Source: an uncultured Solobacterium sp. (GTDB lineage: Bacteria > Bacillota_I > Bacilli_A > Erysipelotrichales > Erysipelotrichaceae). From it: a DNA stretch of 64,000 nucleotides. Shown here in pieces: positions 25,330-34,203 of this stretch (position 1 is the stretch's first letter; every line of letters starts with the position of its first letter). Location of the stretch: assembly GCA_900543035.1 (NCBI GenBank), contig UQPV01000004.1, forward strand, positions 11,335 through 75,334, in the 5' to 3' direction. A program made the translations under genes and the position numbers. Below the pieces are notes generated by a model that saw only the letters and a program-made list of their open reading frames with translations, was not told the origin of the DNA and made no database searches.

Positions 25330-26505
25330 GTGAAGCGGATACTGATCGTGGCGAATGTGAGCAGCTTTCTCTATAAGTTCGAACGAGGCGATGTGCGCAT
25401 CCTGCAGTCGCTTGGGTATGAGGTGCACTGTGCGGCCAATATGCATGAGCAGCATCATGAGGGAGAGACACAGGTGATGGAACAGATGGGGGTCATCATG
25501 CATCACATCAGCGTCGCCCGCTCTCCCTATCTGTATCATGACAACCGCACGGCGCTTGCTCAGCTGCTCCTGCTCATCGAGAAGCTGGATATCCGGGTGC
25601 TGCACTGTCACACGCCGGTGGGCGGCGTGCTGGGCAGGCTGGCTGGCAGACTGTCGAAACGTCCGCTCTATGTGCTGTATACCGCCCATGGCTTTCATTT
25701 TTACAAGGGCGCGCCGCTGCTCAATAACACGTTGTATTATCTGGCTGAGCGTGCGCTGGCGGCTCATACCGATGTGCTCATCACCATCAATGAGGAGGAT
25801 CACGCCCGAGCCAGGCGGTTGAAGCTGAAGCCCGGGGGAAGCGTGTGGCTGATCCCCGGCGTCGGGCTGGATATGGCGCATTTCACGGTGATGGGCCCGC
25901 ATGAGCGTCTTCGCTGCCGCAGGGCGCTGCAGGTGGATGCGCATTGCTTTCTGGCTGTCTCGGCGGGCGAGCTCAACGGCAATAAGAATCATGAGGCGGT
26001 CCTGCACATGTTTGCGCAGCTGAAGGCGCAGGGATGGGACATGCGGGATGTGTGTTATCTCATCTGCGGGGAAGGGCCATTCGCCCGCCGCCTTCAGGAC
26101 ATGATCCAGGCATGCGGGCTGCAGGACAATGTGCGCCTGCTGGGGCATGTCAGCGATATCCGCTCCATCGTCGGCTGTGCCGATGTCTTTTTGTTCCCTT
26201 CCCGGCGGGAGGGATTGGGCATGGCGGCGCTGGAGGCGCTGTCCATGGGCATTCCGGTGATCGCGGCGGATAACCGCGGCACCCGGGAATACATGAGCAA
26301 TGCCTTCAATGGCTGGCTGTGCGCCCCGCAGAAGCTGAGCGAGCAGATGGGAGAGGCGCTGAAGAAGCTGCGTGCCATGCCGGCGGCTGAGCGCGGCCAG
26401 CTGCGCAAGCGCTGTGTGATCTCCGTATGGCAGTATGAAAAGCGGCATACGCATCGGATCATGCAGGAAATCTATGAGAGGATGGATCGAGACGTATGGA
26501 AGTGA
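25330..26505 (+). CDS. Family 4 glycosyltransferase, first gene of the surface-glycan operon
   Basis: This is a GT-B fold glycosyltransferase of 391 residues. The N-terminal acceptor domain has HCHTPVGGVLGRL and YTAHGFHFYKGAP, as in EpsD/CapM-like GT4 enzymes. The donor domain has the VSAGELNGNKNHE segment and FPSRREGLGMAALEALSMG, whose ExxxxxxxE pair binds the nucleotide sugar. The start is GTG 25330 with GGAGGG six bases upstream. An in-frame ATG at 25303 has no ribosome site. It overlaps the next gene by 10 bases. A role in building a cell-surface polymer repeat unit is inferred from the exporter and transferases that follow. Confidence 0.85.
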   Translation: MKRILIVANVSSFLYKFERGDVRILQSLGYEVHCAANMHEQHHEGETQVMEQMGVIMHHISVARSPYLYHDNRTALAQLLLLIEKLDIRVLHCHTPVGGVLGRLAGRLSKRPLYVLYTAHGFHFYKGAPLLNNTLYYLAERALAAHTDVLITINEEDHARARRLKLKPGGSVWLIPGVGLDMAHFTVMGPHERLRCRRALQVDAHCFLAVSAGELNGNKNHEAVLHMFAQLKAQGWDMRDVCYLICGEGPFARRLQDMIQACGLQDNVRLLGHVSDIRSIVGCADVFLFPSRREGLGMAALEALSMGIPVIAADNRGTREYMSNAFNGWLCAPQKLSEQMGEALKKLRAMPAAERGQLRKRCVISVWQYEKRHTHRIMQEIYERMDRDVWK

Positions 26506-28577
26506 AAATCAGTGTGATCATGGGGGTCTATCAGCCCCGCAGCCGTCAGATCCTGTTTCAGGCGGTGCTGTCCATCTGTTCCCAGACATTTTCGGACTGG
26601 GAGCTGATCATGGTGGATGATGGGACGCATGGCGAGGGAAGGGACTGGATCGATCAAGCGTCGCTGCTGGATGCGCGCATCCGGCTCATCCGTCTGCCGC
26701 GGCACAAGGGGCTGAGCACGGCGCTCAATGCGGCCATCGCAGCCAGTCGCGGAAGCTATATCGCGCGCATGGATGCCGATGATCTCTCAGCCCCGCATCG
26801 TCTGCAGCGACTGTATGACTTTCTGCAGGCTCATGCGCAGTATGCTTGGGCAGGCTGCTGCTGCAGGCTTGTGGATGAGGATGGGGCATGGGGGCATGTG
26901 CGGGTGCCCCGGGAGCCTTGCGCGCGGGATTTCCTGCCGCATTCTCCATATATCCACCCCTCGGTGATGTTTCGCGCGCATGCGCTGGCAGATGGCTATT
27001 GTGAAGTGCGCAGCATCGGCCGCAGCGAAGACTATGAGCTGTTCATGCGCCTGCATGCGGCAGGGCTGCAGGGGGCCAATGTGCAGGAATATCTTTATCT
27101 GTACCGGGAAGACCGGAACAGTTATCACCGGCGGTCTTTCCCGCATGCGCTTCGAGAGGCGCGCACACGCGGCAAAGGGTTTGCCGCGCTCGGATTGCCC
27201 TCGCTGTCTGCGCTGCCCTATGTCGTCAAGCCGCTGTTCGTCGCCATGACGCCGCCGCGGCTGCACTGGCGCATCAAGCAGAGACGCTATGCGGATGACA
27301 TCATGCGCTTTCGCCGCGTGATGGCCAGGATGGCGCTGATGGCGGTGCGCACGGATTCGATGAAACGGCTCGATCAGTATGCCTATGCGGTATTCGGGCC
27401 GGTGTTGTGCGGGTTTGTCATCTGGGTGCTGAAAGAAGCGCAGCGCCGCGGCATCCGCACGCTGTATTTTCTCTCGCGCGATGGCTGGATGATGGCAGAG
27501 GCGGCAAAGCGGCTGTGCGGCGCGCTGGGCGTGCGGATGGAGATCCGCTATCTGTATTGTTCCCGGCTCTCGCTTCATCGGTCATATGCGCATATCGATA
27601 TGGAAAAAGCGCTGCGGCTGCTGCTGCGCCCATCGCTGCAGATGACGCCGCGCTCGCTGATCGCGCGGACGATGCTTCCTGCTCAGCAGCAGGAAGCGTG
27701 CCTGCGCCAGCTGGCGCTGCCTTACGGGCCGGATGCGCCGTTGACACCTGATCAGGGGGATGAGCTGCGCAAGCGCCTGTGCTCAGATCCGGCGTTTGTC
27801 CGCTGGATGAGCGCGGAGGCGAAAGCAGCATATGACGCCCTGCAGGGCTATCTGAAGCAGGAAGGGCTGGAAGAAGGCGCTTATGCCATCGTAGACAGCG
27901 GCTGGATCGGATCGCTGCAGATGACGCTGTCCGCCATGTGCGAAGCGATGGGGCTGCCTCAGCCGCAAGGGTTTTATTTCGGCCTGTCCCGGCTGCAGCC
28001 TGGCGCAGACCCTGCCGCATATCATGCGTATTTCTTTTCCCCTTCTTCTGATCTGCGCCGACGCGCGTTCTTCGTGCCTGCGCTGTTTGAAGCCGTCTAT
28101 GGCGCACCGCATGGCATGTGCGCCGGCTATCGTCAAGAGGCGGGCAGATGGGTGCCGGTCTGCCTGAAGCAGGATGAGCGGGCCAGACGGTGGGCAAAGG
28201 CGCTGGGCGCGCAGATCAGCGCTTATGCGGATCAGCTTTCCACGCGCGATCTGCGCACGATCAGCGATGAACGAAATGCCGCGCTGGCTCACCGCCTGCT
28301 GTATCTGCTCATGGTCAGGCCGACGGCGCGGGAAGCCGCGTGGCTGGGCGCTCTTCGCTTCGGGGATGACCCGCTGCATCAGGATGGAGAGCTGGCGCCA
28401 GAACAGCCGGATGATGCGCTGCGGGCGTATGCGCTGTCTGGCCGGCTCAAGCAGAAGGTGACGCATCAGCCGCTTGCCATGAGCGCATGGCCTGCAGGCA
28501 GCGTGCGCCGATGTCATCCCAACAGACGCCTGCGCGGCCAGCATTTGTGGCAGTGGCTGCGGGAGGCAAAGGGATGA
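26496..28577 (+). CDS. Family 2 glycosyltransferase fused to an uncharacterised C-terminal module (SRD / VDxGWxGS)
   Basis: Residues 1-270 are a GT-A glycosyltransferase: VIMGVYQPR, VDDGTHGEG and ARMDADDLS (the metal-binding DxD). The remaining ~420 residues start near VFGPVLCGFVIWVLKEAQ. They contain YFLSRDGWMM (about residue 325), YLYCSRLSLHRS, and IVDSGWIGS (about 465). The same pattern occurs in the C-terminal parts of the HAD proteins at 30.2 and 32.1 kb, which resemble COG5610. Here the HAD part is absent and a GT2 domain takes its place. The function of this module is not known to me. The gene overlaps its neighbours by 10 and 4 bases, so it is translationally coupled in the operon. 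Confidence 0.8.
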   Translation: MEVKISVIMGVYQPRSRQILFQAVLSICSQTFSDWELIMVDDGTHGEGRDWIDQASLLDARIRLIRLPRHKGLSTALNAAIAASRGSYIARMDADDLSAPHRLQRLYDFLQAHAQYAWAGCCCRLVDEDGAWGHVRVPREPCARDFLPHSPYIHPSVMFRAHALADGYCEVRSIGRSEDYELFMRLHAAGLQGANVQEYLYLYREDRNSYHRRSFPHALREARTRGKGFAALGLPSLSALPYVVKPLFVAMTPPRLHWRIKQRRYADDIMRFRRVMARMALMAVRTDSMKRLDQYAYAVFGPVLCGFVIWVLKEAQRRGIRTLYFLSRDGWMMAEAAKRLCGALGVRMEIRYLYCSRLSLHRSYAHIDMEKALRLLLRPSLQMTPRSLIARTMLPAQQQEACLRQLALPYGPDAPLTPDQGDELRKRLCSDPAFVRWMSAEAKAAYDALQGYLKQEGLEEGAYAIVDSGWIGSLQMTLSAMCEAMGLPQPQGFYFGLSRLQPGADPAAYHAYFFSPSSDLRRRAFFVPALFEAVYGAPHGMCAGYRQEAGRWVPVCLKQDERARRWAKALGAQISAYADQLSTRDLRTISDERNAALAHRLLYLLMVRPTAREAAWLGALRFGDDPLHQDGELAPEQPDDALRAYALSGRLKQKVTHQPLAMSAWPAGSVRRCHPNRRLRGQHLWQWLREAKG

Positions 28578-29329
28578 AGCAGCATGCGTTCATCGTCCGT
28601 GAGCTGACGATGCGTGAGCTGCGGCGCAAATATGCGCGCAGCGCGCTGGGCATCCTGTGGAGCGTGCTCAACCCGCTGTTGTCCATGGCCGTGCTCTCGC
28701 TCATCTTTTCAGGCATGTTCCGCCGTTCCATCGAAAATTATCCGATCTATTACCTGTGCGGCTATCTGATCTGGCAGATGTTCACGGCGGCGACGATGGC
28801 GTCCATCAGCGTCTTTGCGGATAACCGGGCGCTGCTGCTGAAGGCGCAGCTGTCCCCGGAGCTCTTTTTGATCGCCCGGGTGATGACCGCCTTCGTCAAT
28901 CTGTTGTTTTCCCTGATCGCCTTTGCGGCGGTGCTCATCGTCTTTGCCATCCCGTTTCATGCGGGGATGCTGCTGATCCCGCTGATCTTCGTGCTGCTGC
29001 TGGGGTTTGCGCTGGGCATATCGTATCTGCTGGCCTGCGCCTATGTCAGCTTCGGGGATGTGCGCCACCTGTATACGGTCGTGCTGACGCTGTGGATGTA
29101 TTGCTCGGCGATCTTTTATCCGATCACGCAGCTGCAGGGCATCGCCCGCACGCTGGTCGCGTTCAATCCGCTGTACAGCTATATCGAGGCGTTCCGCATC
29201 ATCGTGCTGGAACAGGCGCTGCCGCCTTCGCCGCTGTTGGCGCGGATGCTGTTTTGGTGTCTGCTGTCGCTGGGGGCGGGGCGGATCTGTTATGCGCGGC
29301 TGCACGGCTCGCTGATGCAGCGACTGTAA
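28574..29329 (+). CDS. ABC-2 type polysaccharide/teichoic-acid export permease (TagG/Wzm-like)
   Basis: This is a 251-residue membrane protein with about six spans. The N terminus (RELTMRELRRKYARSALGILW followed by SVLNPLLSMAVLSLIF) is the standard ABC-2 exporter start with its cytoplasmic amphipathic helix. The start ATG 28574 overlaps the upstream stop (ATGA). The next gene encodes the ATPase, 13 bases downstream. Such pairs carry lipid-linked glycans or teichoic acid precursors across the membrane. Upstream and downstream glycosyltransferases support this role, but the cargo is not determined. Confidence 0.88.
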   Translation: MKQHAFIVRELTMRELRRKYARSALGILWSVLNPLLSMAVLSLIFSGMFRRSIENYPIYYLCGYLIWQMFTAATMASISVFADNRALLLKAQLSPELFLIARVMTAFVNLLFSLIAFAAVLIVFAIPFHAGMLLIPLIFVLLLGFALGISYLLACAYVSFGDVRHLYTVVLTLWMYCSAIFYPITQLQGIARTLVAFNPLYSYIEAFRIIVLEQALPPSPLLARMLFWCLLSLGAGRICYARLHGSLMQRL

Positions 29330-29342
29330 AGGAGGGATCGGG

Positions 29343-30197
29343 ATGATCATCGACGCAGAGACGCTGCTGTGGCTTGCGTTCAGCGCGCTGGTGCTGGCGC
29401 TGTGGGCGCTGTATGCCGTTCGGACAGCGCCGCCGGCTGAGGAGAGCGCGGTCCCTTCAGATCCGGATGTGGTGATCGAAGCGGATCATGTCACGATGCG
29501 CTTCTTGTTGGAGAGAGATGCGCCGCTCAGCCTGAAGGAGCGCGTGGTGCGTACGCTGAGGCATGAGCGCAGGCAGGAATGGTTCACGGCGCTGTGCGCG
29601 GTGAGCTTTACGGTGCGCCGAGGCGAGGTCGTTGGCATCGTGGGTACCAACGGCTCAGGCAAGAGCACGCTGCTGCGCATCATCTGCGGGACATATGCGC
29701 CCAGCGAAGGAACGGTGCGCGCGGATCGAAGGCAGATCACGCTGCTGGCGCTGGGCGCAGGCTTTGACCATGAGCTCAGCGGCCGGGAGAATGTGTATCT
29801 CAGCGGCGCGCTGTGCGGGTACAGCCGCGCCTTTCTCGACGCGCATTATGAAGAGATCGTCGCGTTTGCCGGACTGGAAGGGTTCATGGAAGAAAAGGTG
29901 CGTCATTATTCCTCCGGCATGGTATCGCGCCTGGCTTTTGCCATCGCGTCTGCCGGCCAGGTGTCCGGGGTGCTCATCCTGGATGAGGTGCTCAGCGTAG
30001 GAGACCGCTTTTTCCGCGAAAAGAGCGAAAAGCGCATCCGCGAGCTGATCAGCGGCGGGACAGCGGTGCTCATCGTCTCACATTCCACGACGGTGCTGCG
30101 GCGCATCTGCAGCAGGGTGATCTGGATCGAGAAGGGCGAGCTGCGCATGGACGGCGCGCCGGATGCGGTCTGTCTGGCTTATGAGAAGAGAAAGTGA
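29343..30197 (+). CDS. Polysaccharide/teichoic-acid export ATPase (TagH/Wzt-like) with an N-terminal membrane segment
   Basis: This is the ATPase of 284 residues for the preceding permease. Walker A (VGTNGSGKSTLL), signature YSSGMVSRLAFA and Walker B (LILDEVLSVGD) are all intact. VSRLAFAIAS and the DEVLSVGD form are typical of glycan-export ATPases. Unusually, residues 5-26 (AETLLWLAFSALVLALWALY) form a hydrophobic segment before the ABC domain, so the protein may carry its own membrane anchor. TagH proteins normally have extra domains at the C terminus, and this one has essentially none. AAAGGAGGGATCGG precedes ATG 29343. Confidence 0.87.
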   Translation: MIIDAETLLWLAFSALVLALWALYAVRTAPPAEESAVPSDPDVVIEADHVTMRFLLERDAPLSLKERVVRTLRHERRQEWFTALCAVSFTVRRGEVVGIVGTNGSGKSTLLRIICGTYAPSEGTVRADRRQITLLALGAGFDHELSGRENVYLSGALCGYSRAFLDAHYEEIVAFAGLEGFMEEKVRHYSSGMVSRLAFAIASAGQVSGVLILDEVLSVGDRFFREKSEKRIRELISGGTAVLIVSHSTTVLRRICSRVIWIEKGELRMDGAPDAVCLAYEKRK

Positions 30198-30205
30198 GGG
30201 ATATC

Positions 30206-32119
30206 ATGAAAGAGCGTCTGTTTGACTGGGTGATCGGAGAGGAGCGGACACGGTATGCCGATGACCGGCTGCGGATGAGCAGGGAGAAGGCGGCCATGCA
30301 TGCGCTGCGCCGCCGTCTGCATCCGAAGGAGACAGCCTGTGTCGGCAGCGAGTCCGCGCAGCATGCGCTGCCCTCGCCTGGCCGCCTGGCCCGATGGCTG
30401 TCCCGGTTCGATGTGGTCTGTTTCGATGTGTTTGACACGCTGCTGGTGCGCAGCGTGGACGAACCTGCGGCGCTGTTCTACCTGCTTGCGGATCAGCTGA
30501 ATGTGCCGGATCTGCGGCGTCTGCGCATCGAGGCGGAGCACCGGCTCAGAAGGCGGCATGGCGAAGTGACGCTGGCGCAGATCTGGGCAGAGCTGCAGGA
30601 TGCCTGCGGCGTCGACGCAGAGGAAGGCATGGCAGCGGAATGGGCGCTGGAACAGCAGGTGTGCGCCGGCAGAGCGTATATGCAGGCGCTCGTCTGGCAT
30701 CTCTCGCGCAGCGATACGCGCATGATCGCCGTCTCAGACATGTATCTTTCCAGCGCGCAGATCATGACGCTGCTCAAGATGAACGGCTTTGCGGCGCTGC
30801 AGGAATGCCATGTCTCCGCAGAGCGGGGGATGTCCAAGGCGAAAGGGGATATCTACCCCTGGCTGCGTGCGCGTTATGGGCGCGGATGCTCGCTGGTGAT
30901 GGTCGGCGACGATCCTATCGCTGATCATGATCATGCGCTGCGCGCCGGCCTTGCGGCGGTGCAGCTGCCCAATGTCAACCGCTGCGGCGCGCCTTTCCGC
31001 GCGCGGCAGATGTCGCCGGTGTGCGGCGCGTTTTACCGGGGCATCGTCAACGCCGCCTTGCATGACGGCATCCGGCAGTTGCCCGAAGCCTATGAGCTGG
31101 GCTTCGTGTATGGTTCTCTGCTGGCGCTGGGCTATTGCCAGCACATCCACCGCTATGTGCATGCGCATGGCATTGAGCGCGTGTTGTTCTTATCGCGGGA
31201 TGGGGATATCCTGCATCAGGTGTATGGCATGCTCTATCCGCAGGAGCGTGCGCGCTGTTCGTATGTGTATTGGTCGCGGCTTGCGGCGGCCAAGCTCATG
31301 GCAGGGCGGTGGAAGCATGATTATTTCCGCCGCTTCCTGTATCACAAGGCCGACGGCACGCTGCCGCTATGCGATGTCTTTGCGTCCATGGAGCTGGAGG
31401 ACATGACGGCGGCTTGCGCGCGTTCGCTGGGCGTCATGCCGGATGCTTTGCTGGATCGGCAGCTGGCGCAGCAGGCGGAAGCGTATCTGCGCGGGCATAT
31501 GGATGAGGTGCTGCATCATTATGCGCAGCAGGATGAGGCGGCGCGCAAGTATTACCGCAGGATCCTGGATGGTGCGCGCCTTGCGGCAGCCGTCGATGTA
31601 GGCTGGGCCGGCAGCGGCGCGCTGGCATTGCGCGCGCTGATGCGCAAGTGGGAGATCCCCTGTGAGATCCGCGGCCTGCTGGCAGGGACCAATACGGTGC
31701 ATAACGCGGATGCGGATGCGGTGGAGGGACAGCTCTTTACGGGCACGCTGGACAGCTATGTGTTCTCCGCGGCGCACAACCGTGAGCTGTGGCGCGGCCA
31801 TGATCTGCGCAGGATGCACAATGTGATCGTGGAGGTGCTGCTCAGCTCGCCAGATCCGGGCTTTCGCGGCTTTATGCTGGATGCGGCGGACGAACCGCAG
31901 CCGCAGTTCAAGCCGCAGACAGGCGATCCGCGCGCACGGGCGCTCATCCAGCGCGGGATCCTCGATTTTGCCGCACTGTATGTAAAGCGTGTGCCTCAGG
32001 GCGCACAGCGGGCCATTTCCGGGGCGGACGCGTATGCGCCGGTATCCTTGCTCAAACGCGCGCGGAATCGGCCGGTGATGGAACGAGCGCTGCGGCTGAT
32101 GGATGAGCTGCAGCTGTAA
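30206..32119 (+). CDS. HAD-family protein with C-terminal SRD/VDxGWxGS module (COG5610-like)
   Basis: The 637 residues contain a HAD-like domain (motif I VVCFDVFDTLLVRS near residue 70, motif III/IV MVGDDPIADHDHALRAG near 235). A second region begins at YELGFVYGSLLALGY, carries VLFLSRDGDIL (about 328), YVYWSRLAAAK and AAVDVGWAGS (about 462). This two-part plan matches proteins annotated as predicted HAD hydrolases (COG5610) found in capsule and teichoic acid loci. The biochemical role is unknown. A phosphatase or phosphotransferase acting on the glycan is a guess. ATG 30206 follows GAGGG. A GTG at 30194 overlaps the upstream gene. Confidence 0.78.
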   Translation: MKERLFDWVIGEERTRYADDRLRMSREKAAMHALRRRLHPKETACVGSESAQHALPSPGRLARWLSRFDVVCFDVFDTLLVRSVDEPAALFYLLADQLNVPDLRRLRIEAEHRLRRRHGEVTLAQIWAELQDACGVDAEEGMAAEWALEQQVCAGRAYMQALVWHLSRSDTRMIAVSDMYLSSAQIMTLLKMNGFAALQECHVSAERGMSKAKGDIYPWLRARYGRGCSLVMVGDDPIADHDHALRAGLAAVQLPNVNRCGAPFRARQMSPVCGAFYRGIVNAALHDGIRQLPEAYELGFVYGSLLALGYCQHIHRYVHAHGIERVLFLSRDGDILHQVYGMLYPQERARCSYVYWSRLAAAKLMAGRWKHDYFRRFLYHKADGTLPLCDVFASMELEDMTAACARSLGVMPDALLDRQLAQQAEAYLRGHMDEVLHHYAQQDEAARKYYRRILDGARLAAAVDVGWAGSGALALRALMRKWEIPCEIRGLLAGTNTVHNADADAVEGQLFTGTLDSYVFSAAHNRELWRGHDLRRMHNVIVEVLLSSPDPGFRGFMLDAADEPQPQFKPQTGDPRARALIQRGILDFAALYVKRVPQGAQRAISGADAYAPVSLLKRARNRPVMERALRLMDELQL

Positions 32120-32132
32120 GGAGGTAATGAGC

Positions 32133-34202
32133 ATGGGAATGAAACAGCAGATCTATGATGCGCTGGTGCGCAGCAACGAAGGCGTGCGCGATGAATATGA
32201 ACGCTATGTCATGGCGCATCTGGATGAGCATCAGCAAAACCGCCTGCAGCACTGGAAGCTGCTGGCCGCGCTGAACTGGCATTATCGTGTCCGCAGTCAG
32301 GACCGCCCGCTGCTGGGCACACCGCCATCCGGGGAAAAGAAGAAGGCCGCCCCTTCTGCGCCTGCGCGCTCTGCCGCGCTGAGCTATCCGGAGAGCGAAT
32401 CGCTGATCCGCAGCGATCCCGCAGAGCTGGCGCATCTTCTGGGCCGTTATGACATCGTCTCTTTCGATCTGTTCGACACGCTGATCTTTCGGGCATGCGC
32501 AGCGCCGCAGGATGTGTTCTGGCTGGTGGGCAATGCGCTGTATCTGTCCAATTTCAAGGAGATCCGCCGCAATATAGAAAGAGAGTGCCGGCAGAGACAT
32601 GAGGATCATGAAGTGTTTCTCGAAGAGATCTATGAGGTGGTGGAGCAGCGCTATGGCGTCGATAAAGAGACCGGCATGCGCAAGGAGCTGGAATTGGAGC
32701 GCGCCGTCTGTTTCGCCAACCCGTATATGCAGGAGATCGTCCGGCTGCTGCAGGCGCAGGGAAAGCGGATCATCGTCACCAGCAACATGTATCTGCGCGC
32801 CGCACAGCTGCGCGAGCTGCTTTCCGCATGCGGCTATGACCTGGATGAGATCTATGTCTCGTGCGAGCAAGGCTGCAGCAAGCTGCATGGCGCGCTGCAG
32901 AAAAAGCTGTCCGGACAGTTTGCCGGTCATTCCGTGATCCACATCGGGGACAATTACCGCATGGATGTGGAAGGCAGCCGCATGGCCGGCTGGAAGGCGG
33001 TCCACTATCCCAATGTCAGCGAGCTGGGCAAGCCTTACCGCGGCACGCGGATGAGCGTGATCAGCGGCAGCATATGGCAGGGGCTGGTCAATGCGAAGCT
33101 GCACAGCGGAGAGAGCCTCGACCCGTATTATGAGTATGGATACGCGTATGCCGGCTATCTGGTCGTCGGCTTCTGCAAGTGGCTCAATGAGAGCGCAAAG
33201 CGCCGGGGCATCGACCGATTCTTATTTGCGGCGCGGGACATGGATGTCGTCTACAAGGTGTATCAGCGCTTCTTCGCTCAGGTGGATGCGGTCTATGTCA
33301 AGGCTTCCCGCACCTCGAGCATCCATCTCTCCTTTGAGCGCCACATCGATCATTTCTTCGACTGGCATATCCGCCGCCGCATCAGCAGCGCGCTGACGCT
33401 GGGAGAGGTGCTGCATGAGCTTGAGCTGGATTTCCTCATCCCGGACCTGCAGGAAATTGGCCTGCATGAGGATGAGCTGCTCTGTGCCGACAATGCGCCG
33501 CAGATGAAGGAGCTGCTGTATGCGCATAGGGAGAAGATCCTGGACAGCTATGCGCAGGAGCGCTGTGCGGCCCAGAAGTATTACCGCGCGCAGATCGCAG
33601 AGGCAAAGCATGTCTGCTTTGTCGATCTGGGCTGGAAGGGATCCACGTTCAGCAGCCTGGAATATTTCCTGAAAGAGACATGTCAGATGGATGTGCAGAT
33701 CAGCAGCGCGCTGCTGGGAACGGAAGGACATGCGTTCGTGGATGAGAAGATCGACTGCGGAAAGATCGACTCGTATATCTTCTCCAGTCAGGCCAATGCG
33801 GACATCATGCGCATCCATAACCGCAACGGCAATATCTGGCGGCGCATCTATGAGATCATCTTCACTGCCAATGAGCGTTCGCTGCTGCGCTTCTGCTTGG
33901 ATGAACAGGGCGAGCCGGATTTTGTCTGGCTGCGCGATGAGGTCCGCGATCCGCATATCATCGATGCGATGCAGCAGGGGATCCTGGATTTCGCACATGA
34001 TTACACGCAGATCGAGCGCCGCCTGGGCGTGGATCTGGTGATCGCGGCGCGCGATGCTTACCGGCCGCTGTTTCGCATCCTGCATGAAACAGACTACAAC
34101 CTGCGGCTGTTTCAGGAATTTGAGGTGTGCTTCATCGCCGGCAATGTGTCCAGGCAGCGCGCGGAGATGTTCAAGGATGTCGTCATGAAGGGAGGAAAAT
34201 GA
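32133..34202 (+). CDS. Second HAD-family protein with C-terminal RD/VDxGWxGS module (COG5610-like)
   Basis: The 689 residues have the same organisation as the preceding gene product, but the two are diverged. HAD motif I is IVSFDLFDTLIFRA near residue 108, and the late HAD motif is VIHIGDNYRMDVEGSRMAGW. The C-terminal module has RFLFAARDMDVVYKVY (about 362), YVKASRTSSIHLS and CFVDLGWKGS (about 496). The first 95 residues form a helical extension with many charged residues. TAAGGAGGT is 7 bases before ATG 32133. The stop codon is one base from the next start. Two such proteins side by side, plus a fusion, suggest consecutive or cooperating modification steps. Confidence 0.78.
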   Translation: MGMKQQIYDALVRSNEGVRDEYERYVMAHLDEHQQNRLQHWKLLAALNWHYRVRSQDRPLLGTPPSGEKKKAAPSAPARSAALSYPESESLIRSDPAELAHLLGRYDIVSFDLFDTLIFRACAAPQDVFWLVGNALYLSNFKEIRRNIERECRQRHEDHEVFLEEIYEVVEQRYGVDKETGMRKELELERAVCFANPYMQEIVRLLQAQGKRIIVTSNMYLRAAQLRELLSACGYDLDEIYVSCEQGCSKLHGALQKKLSGQFAGHSVIHIGDNYRMDVEGSRMAGWKAVHYPNVSELGKPYRGTRMSVISGSIWQGLVNAKLHSGESLDPYYEYGYAYAGYLVVGFCKWLNESAKRRGIDRFLFAARDMDVVYKVYQRFFAQVDAVYVKASRTSSIHLSFERHIDHFFDWHIRRRISSALTLGEVLHELELDFLIPDLQEIGLHEDELLCADNAPQMKELLYAHREKILDSYAQERCAAQKYYRAQIAEAKHVCFVDLGWKGSTFSSLEYFLKETCQMDVQISSALLGTEGHAFVDEKIDCGKIDSYIFSSQANADIMRIHNRNGNIWRRIYEIIFTANERSLLRFCLDEQGEPDFVWLRDEVRDPHIIDAMQQGILDFAHDYTQIERRLGVDLVIAARDAYRPLFRILHETDYNLRLFQEFEVCFIAGNVSRQRAEMFKDVVMKGGK

Positions 34203-34203
34203 G

